Shown: positions 58,785 to 64,000 of the stretch, in pieces | Position numbering within the stretch: position 1 is the first letter of the stretch | Layout of the letters: each line of letters opens with the position of its first letter | Source: Siphonodentalium dalli | Lineage: Eukaryota > Mollusca > Scaphopoda > Gadilida > Siphonodentaliidae | Length of the DNA stretch: 64,000 nt | Reading direction: 5' to 3' | NCBI GenBank assembly: GCA_032622095.1 | Contig: CP136069.1 | Span: 125,693,450-125,757,449 of the forward strand | Notes under the pieces: model-generated | What the model was told of the DNA's origin: nothing | Databases searched by the model: none | What the model saw: the letters and a program-made list of their open reading frames with translations, nothing else | Translations under genes and position numbers: made by a program

Positions 58785-61006
58785 ATTGTGAGAGATCTAT
58801 GCAATTGATGGCCCCTTTTGAGATGTATTCGTCCATAGCCACCCTAGAGGCAAATCTCTGTCAAAATATTACCCCGCCAGCCCATTATACGCGCCACAAA
58901 TTGGGCGTAAGTAGAGCCTGGAACCAAACGGACAATAAAATGTTGCGAAATTTCAGGTTGTGAGAGATCTATGTCATTAATGGACCCTTTTGAGATGTAT
59001 TCGTCCATAGCCACCCTAGAGGCATTTCAATGTCAAAAAATTACCCGGTCAAACCATTATACCCGGCCACAAATTGGGCGTAAGTAGAGCCTGGAACCAA
59101 ACGGACCATAAAATGTTGCGAAATTCCACATTGTGAGAGATCTATGTCATTAATGGCCACTTTTAAGATGTATTCGTCCATAGCCACCCTAGAGGCATTT
59201 CACTGTCAAAAAATTACCCGGTCAACCCATTATACCCGGCCACAAATTGGGCGTAAGTAGAGCCTGAAACCAAACATACCATAAAATGTTGCGAAATTCC
59301 AGGTTGTGAGAGATCTATGTCATTAATGGCCCCTTTTAAGATGTATTCGTCCATAACCACCCTAGAGGCATTTCACTGTCAAAATATTACCCGGCCAGCC
59401 CATTATACGCGGCCACAAATTGGGCGTAAGTAGAGCCTGAAACCAAATGGACCATAAAATGTTGCGTAATTCCACATTGTAAGAGATCTATGTCATTAAT
59501 GGCCCCTTTTAAGATGTATTCGTCCATAGCCACCCTAGAGGCATTTCACTGTCAAAAAATTACCCGGCCAACCCATTATACCCGGCCACAAATTGGGCGT
59601 AAGTAGAGCCTGGAACCAAACATACCATAAAATGTTGCGAAATTCCACATTGTGAGAGATCAATGTCATTAATGGCCCCTTTTAAGATGTATTCGTCCAT
59701 AGCCACCCTAGAGGCATTTCACTATAAAAAAATTACCCGGTCAGCCCATTATACGCGGCCATAAATTGGGCGTAAGTAGAGCCTGGAACCAAACGGACCA
59801 TAAAATGTTGCGAAATTCCAGGTTGTGAGAGATCTATGTCATTAATGGCCCCTTTTAAGATGTATTCGTCCATAGCCACCCTAGAGGCATTTCAATGTCA
59901 AAAAATTACCCGGTCAAACCATTAAACCCGGCCACAAATTGGGCGTAAGTAGAGCCTGGAACCAAACGGACCATAAAATGTTGCGAAATTCCACATTGTG
60001 AGAGATCTATGTCATTAATGGCCACTTTTAAGATGTATTCGTCCATAGCCACCCTAGAGGCATTTCACTGTCAAAAAATTACCCGGTCAACCCATTATAC
60101 CCGGCCACAAATTGGGCGTAAGTAGAGCCTGGAACCAAACATACCATAAAATGTTGCGAAATTCCAGGTTGTGAGAGATCTATGTCATTAATGGCCCCTT
60201 TTAAGATGTATTCGTCCATAACCACCCTAGAGGCATTTCACTGTCAAAATATTACCCGGCCAGCCCATTATACGCGGCCACAAATTGGGCGTAAGTAGAG
60301 CCTGAAACCAAATGGACCATAAAATGTTGCGTAATTCCACATTGTAAGAGATCTATGTCATTAATGGCCACTTTTAAGATGTATTCGTCCATAGCCACCC
60401 TAGAGGCATTTCACTGTCAAAAAATTACCCGGCCAACCCATTATACCCGGCCACAAATTGGGCGTAAGTAGAGCCTGGAACCAAACATACCATAAAATGT
60501 TGCGAAATTCCACATTGTGAGAGATCAATGTCATTAATGGCCCCTTTTAAGATGTATTCGTCCATAGCCACCCTAGAGGCATTTCACTATAAAAAAATTA
60601 CCCGGTCAGCCCATTATACGCGGCCATAAATTGGGCGTAAGTAGAGCCTGGAACCAAACGGACCATAAAATGTTGCGAAATTCCAGGTTGTGAGAGATCT
60701 ATGTCATTAATGGTCCCTTTTAAGATGTATTCGTCCATAGCCACCCTAGAGGCATTTCAATGTCAAAAAATTACCCGGTCAAACCATTATACCCGGCCAC
60801 AAATTGGGCGTAAGTAGAGCCTGGAACCAAACGGACCATAAAATGTTGCGAAATTCCACATTATGAGAGATCTATGTCATTAATGGCCACTTTTAAGATG
60901 TATTCGTCCATAGCCACCCTAGAGGCATTTCACTGTCAAAAAATTACCCGGTCAACCCATTATACCCGGCCACAAATTGGGCGTAAGTAGAGCCTGGAAC
61001 CAAACA
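58785..61006 (+). repeat. 173-bp satellite with five-monomer higher-order repeat
   Basis: About 13 monomers of 173 bp contain gagagatctatgtcattaat, gtattcgtccatagccaccc, attacccggtcaacccatta and aaattgggcgtaagtagagc. Sequence variants recur every five monomers: the caggttgtgag type starts at 58961, 59826 and 60691, spaced exactly 865 bp. Variants with 'agagatcaatg' and 'cacattgtaag' keep the same register. The array ends abruptly after ggaaccaaacat at 61006. Confidence 0.95.
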
Positions 61007-63972
61007 TGGGCATTTTTCAAAAAATGTGGCCGATTTGGGTATTCAAGAATCAAAAAATTATTTCAACGAGAGAACATATTTTAGCCGCTTTTCGTGGTTG
61101 AGGGTATCCAGTAGATCAGTTGATAGTAAAATGCAACCTTAATCACCCCTATATCCTGTCCGAATCAGGTCCAATGAAGATGCACACACACCTAGTGTCC
61201 CTACTGTTGCCATTATGTTTTTCAATGTAAATATGATTTTGAGTGATATAGATGTGGAAAAAAACATATGTGCAACATATGCATTGTGTGGTAATCAGAA
61301 TTTGCAAAAATAAACACCAAAATATGATGAGTACAACGAGTTATGATAATGTATATGTGATATGCATAAATTTCCGATATCCAGGTAACTAGTTTTCTCG
61401 ACCTGGAATGATGTGCATTTCTGTTTGATTATGGCCATATATCTTCCGAAGATTAAGGTAAATACTCCACAATTCTATCGGGATGAGGGAATCCAATTCA
61501 AATTAATCTCGATACGACAGAAAAACTCGACGGTAACAGATGGGACAAGCCAGTAACAGGAGAGACACTTGACGTAACAGAAGGGACAGTTTTATTATGA
61601 ACATACTTGTGGAAACATTATTTCCAACAATAAAACAAAATGTTACTTTCCATAAGTGAACGAGACCCAACTGGACCAAATGCGTACCAGACCTGGAAAC
61701 AAAATGTATTAAACGATAGTCTGATGCATATTAGCCTATCATTTGGTAACAGGAAGGACTGGTAGTAACAGGAAGGACACACACATAACAAATGTGACCA
61801 ACAACACAATATAGTATGCGACCCGGCATAGGATAACTAAATGCTAACGTTAAATATAGGTGCAGTTGACGAAATTTATGACATACACGCCGCAATTGGT
61901 CTCCGGTAACAGGAAGGACATTAGTGTATTATAACTATAGCATATTGGCAATTCATATTTGTTGTTAGACTATAACCGTGGATTTATTTTTCGTATTATG
62001 TATTATTGCAGAACTGTGTGACAATTTTAACTATAAACAGAGATCACATACTGGTAATGGCATATTGATACAATACAGAGTGGCAATAAGCAAGACACAC
62101 ATGAACATTGTGTTTAAATATAGTATTGAAATGATAATACAATAATACATTTCGCACGATGTTCATTGTCACACTGCGCAAAATTTGATAAATTACCTTC
62201 GTCCGACGCATACATGCGTACATCTGTCGTATCGTGAACAAAATACGTTTTGTTTGAAATTCCACTGTAATCAGGGGAGGGGTCAGAAAAACATTTCCGG
62301 ACGCTAGGCGCTTTTTTATTTTTCTGCCCTGTTGGTACTCACCACCCCCTATCTTTTTTCCCATTCTGTGATAGGGATCCACCCATCCAAACTGATTCAA
62401 ATGACTATTTACTCAGTTCTCATGATCTTATCTGATCAATGTTCCATATAATGATTATAGAAGCATTCCTTCTTTTATTTACCAACAAGACTAATGTTTC
62501 AAAACAAGTATCCAATAAATGTGGTCTGTATATGGTATGCTGATGGATTGACATTTAAAGTCCAAGATGGCAATGTTTGTTTTTTCATTAAAAAGTCATT
62601 CAAATTTTAGCAACTCCCATCTAGAGGTGACCCTAGATCTATATACCGAATATCGTTTAAATCGGTCAAAGTTTGTTCTAACACCTTTGTTTTATTTTAT
62701 TATGGTTTTTAGAATATTCTATTTTTATTTGAAGAGTTCAGTGAAGAGTTTACATTTTTTTAAGAATCTATTTTTGTGTTGTTTTCATTTATATCAGGTT
62801 GAATAAATAATTTTTATTAAAACTACTATTTAAATCTGAGCCTTTCCTTGTCAATGTGCATTGATAGATCCTTGATGAAAACATTAAGCAAGCTGACCTT
62901 TTTATTGCCACTTGGTGTCATCCCTATTATTAACTGATGGTGAACTCAAAACCCCCTACCAAGAGTTAAGTACATACCTATTACATACATGTAATAGAAG
63001 CATTCTTAAAACCTTTTGTCCCATAATTTTGAAGACAATTGACTCGAGGAAAAAAATTACAGGGCCAGGAAAAAATGTGTCAGTCGGGCTGCTGAAAGAT
63101 TCACCCACCCACCGCCTAGTGTTCGAAACAAAATTGCAGACCCCCCCACCTGCTGTAACTGGCTTTAAAATAGATTTTGATTTGTTTACTAGACAGGTTT
63201 AGATTGAACAACTTCTGACTTCTGTAGCATGGCAGGTGGTCATGTACAATGGTAGTGCACCTTTTACTACTAGTATGTTGATAGCTAATATCAAGTTAAC
63301 ACCGTTTGCTCATTGCTATTTGTTTACACACGAGTAGCGGTCTCGTTAAATACTGATTATAGTAAACTCTGTATATTTCGTGTATGTCGTAGATGAATAA
63401 TGGAATCGCTGCGGAATGATGGAGATACTTTGTTTGGAATTAGAATATAGTACCTCACAATTAAATGACTGTTCACATACATGTACCTTGTGCATGACCG
63501 CAGTAATTCAATTTCGTGAGTTTTTGAAATCATATCATATCAGCAGGTCTACCAGCATCATAGCATATTAGCAGGACCACTTGATCAGGTGTGTGTCTAT
63601 ATCTGACAGTTTACACGGGTTTGTGTTGGGCATGGGAATTGGCCCTAAGTGAATTTATGTGAAAACTGTTTGATCATTGCATTCTCAATCAAGTATAATA
63701 GAAAACATTATATATCAAAATGAGTGTGTGGAAGAAATAAATGGAAGGCGTTCTGCAAGGAAATACAAATATATGTCAATTCACTGCCAAAAATAACAAC
63801 TGTGTAATCTATTGTCACTGCTGTTACCGCAATGTCCCTCCTGTTACCACATCCAGCATTATCTGACTGAGACAGGAATGATGAGTAAAATCTGTGAAAA
63901 TATTGATGTTAAAATACAGGAACCAGAGCATGGTGATGTCAAAATCATTACGACATGCAAACTAATACTTAC
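61007..63972. other. Unassigned region with dispersed gtaacaggaaggaca motifs
   Basis: No exon is firmly recognised. Seven or so copies of a gtaacag.agggaca motif occur at 61532-61590, 61745-61795 and 61904-61920, and in inverted form at 63822-63853. The + strand open frame at 62912-63202 and the - strand frame at 62044-62400 are not similar to known proteins. Confidence 0.5.
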
Positions 63973-64000
63973 TCATGCCATTTTTTTGTAATTTTGTCCA
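63973..64000 (-). CDS. Candidate partial exon at the window edge
   Basis: On the - strand an open stretch DKITKKWH is followed by a perfect gtaagt donor at 63967-63972. It could be an upstream exon of the SLC4A11 gene. It is too short to align and may be chance. Confidence 0.22.

Noticed and set aside
58691..58963. 90-residue frame at the start of the 173-bp satellite
   Set aside because: It runs from a gttcctt simple repeat into the satellite. The frame is not maintained in the other monomers.
62044..62400. - strand frame as an N-terminal SLC4A11 exon
   Set aside because: No similarity to the SLC4 cytosolic domain, and no donor in a compatible position.
1..64000. tRNA or rRNA genes
   Set aside because: No A-box/B-box pair with a cloverleaf and no conserved rRNA core was seen by eye. 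A covariance-model scan (tRNAscan-SE, Infernal) would settle it.

Overview
This is eukaryotic nuclear DNA from an animal. It is AT-rich, with compact exons separated by kilobase introns, GT-AG splice sites in the expected phases, and many transposon relics. The repeat types (non-autonomous Helitron-like elements, foldback elements, MITEs, decayed non-LTR retrotransposons) and the frequent 'atacatgtat' motifs fit a marine invertebrate, most likely a lophotrochozoan such as a mollusc. That placement is inference; no diagnostic sequence fixes the species.

Only two protein-coding genes are supported, and they converge. On the + strand at the left edge is the 3' part of a rhodopsin-class GPCR gene: TM3 to TM6 in exon 546-1066, TM7 and the tail in exon 5513-5746. 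TM1 and TM2 lie upstream of the window. On the - strand, 22125-55028 carries the C-terminal two thirds of an SLC4A11 (BTR1/NaBC1) transporter. Thirteen exons are resolved, and phase and protein homology are continuous across all junctions except one. The exception is the 36159/44567 junction, where phase demands a further, probably very small, exon that was not found. The rest of the N-terminal domain was not found in 55029-64000. A splice-donor-like end at 63973 is a weak candidate.

The remaining ~60 kb is intron and intergenic DNA dominated by repeats. 1067-5512 (GPCR intron) holds a LINE tail and a fresh 520-bp tandem duplication. 6.2-15.4 kb holds MITEs, palindromes and a LINE relic. 15.8-21.6 kb is one giant foldback element whose left arm was invaded by a second transposon, itself carrying a third (TTAA-flanked) one. 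24.1-28.2 kb is a cluster of Helitron-like elements and minisatellites pressed against both sides of one SLC4A11 exon. 34-48 kb holds foldback and piggyBac-like MITEs that share a 69-bp palindromic module. 49.4-51.0 kb is a decayed reverse transcriptase. 53.06-53.81 kb is a hAT deletion derivative with perfect target-site duplications. 58.8-61.0 kb is a 173-bp satellite organised as a five-monomer higher-order repeat.

No rRNA, tRNA, CRISPR or prokaryotic gene was recognised. The most unusual observations are a tandem triplication of an SLC4A11 splice donor that keeps frame, the three-level nested transposon, the palindromic module shared between different transposons, and the intronic higher-order satellite.
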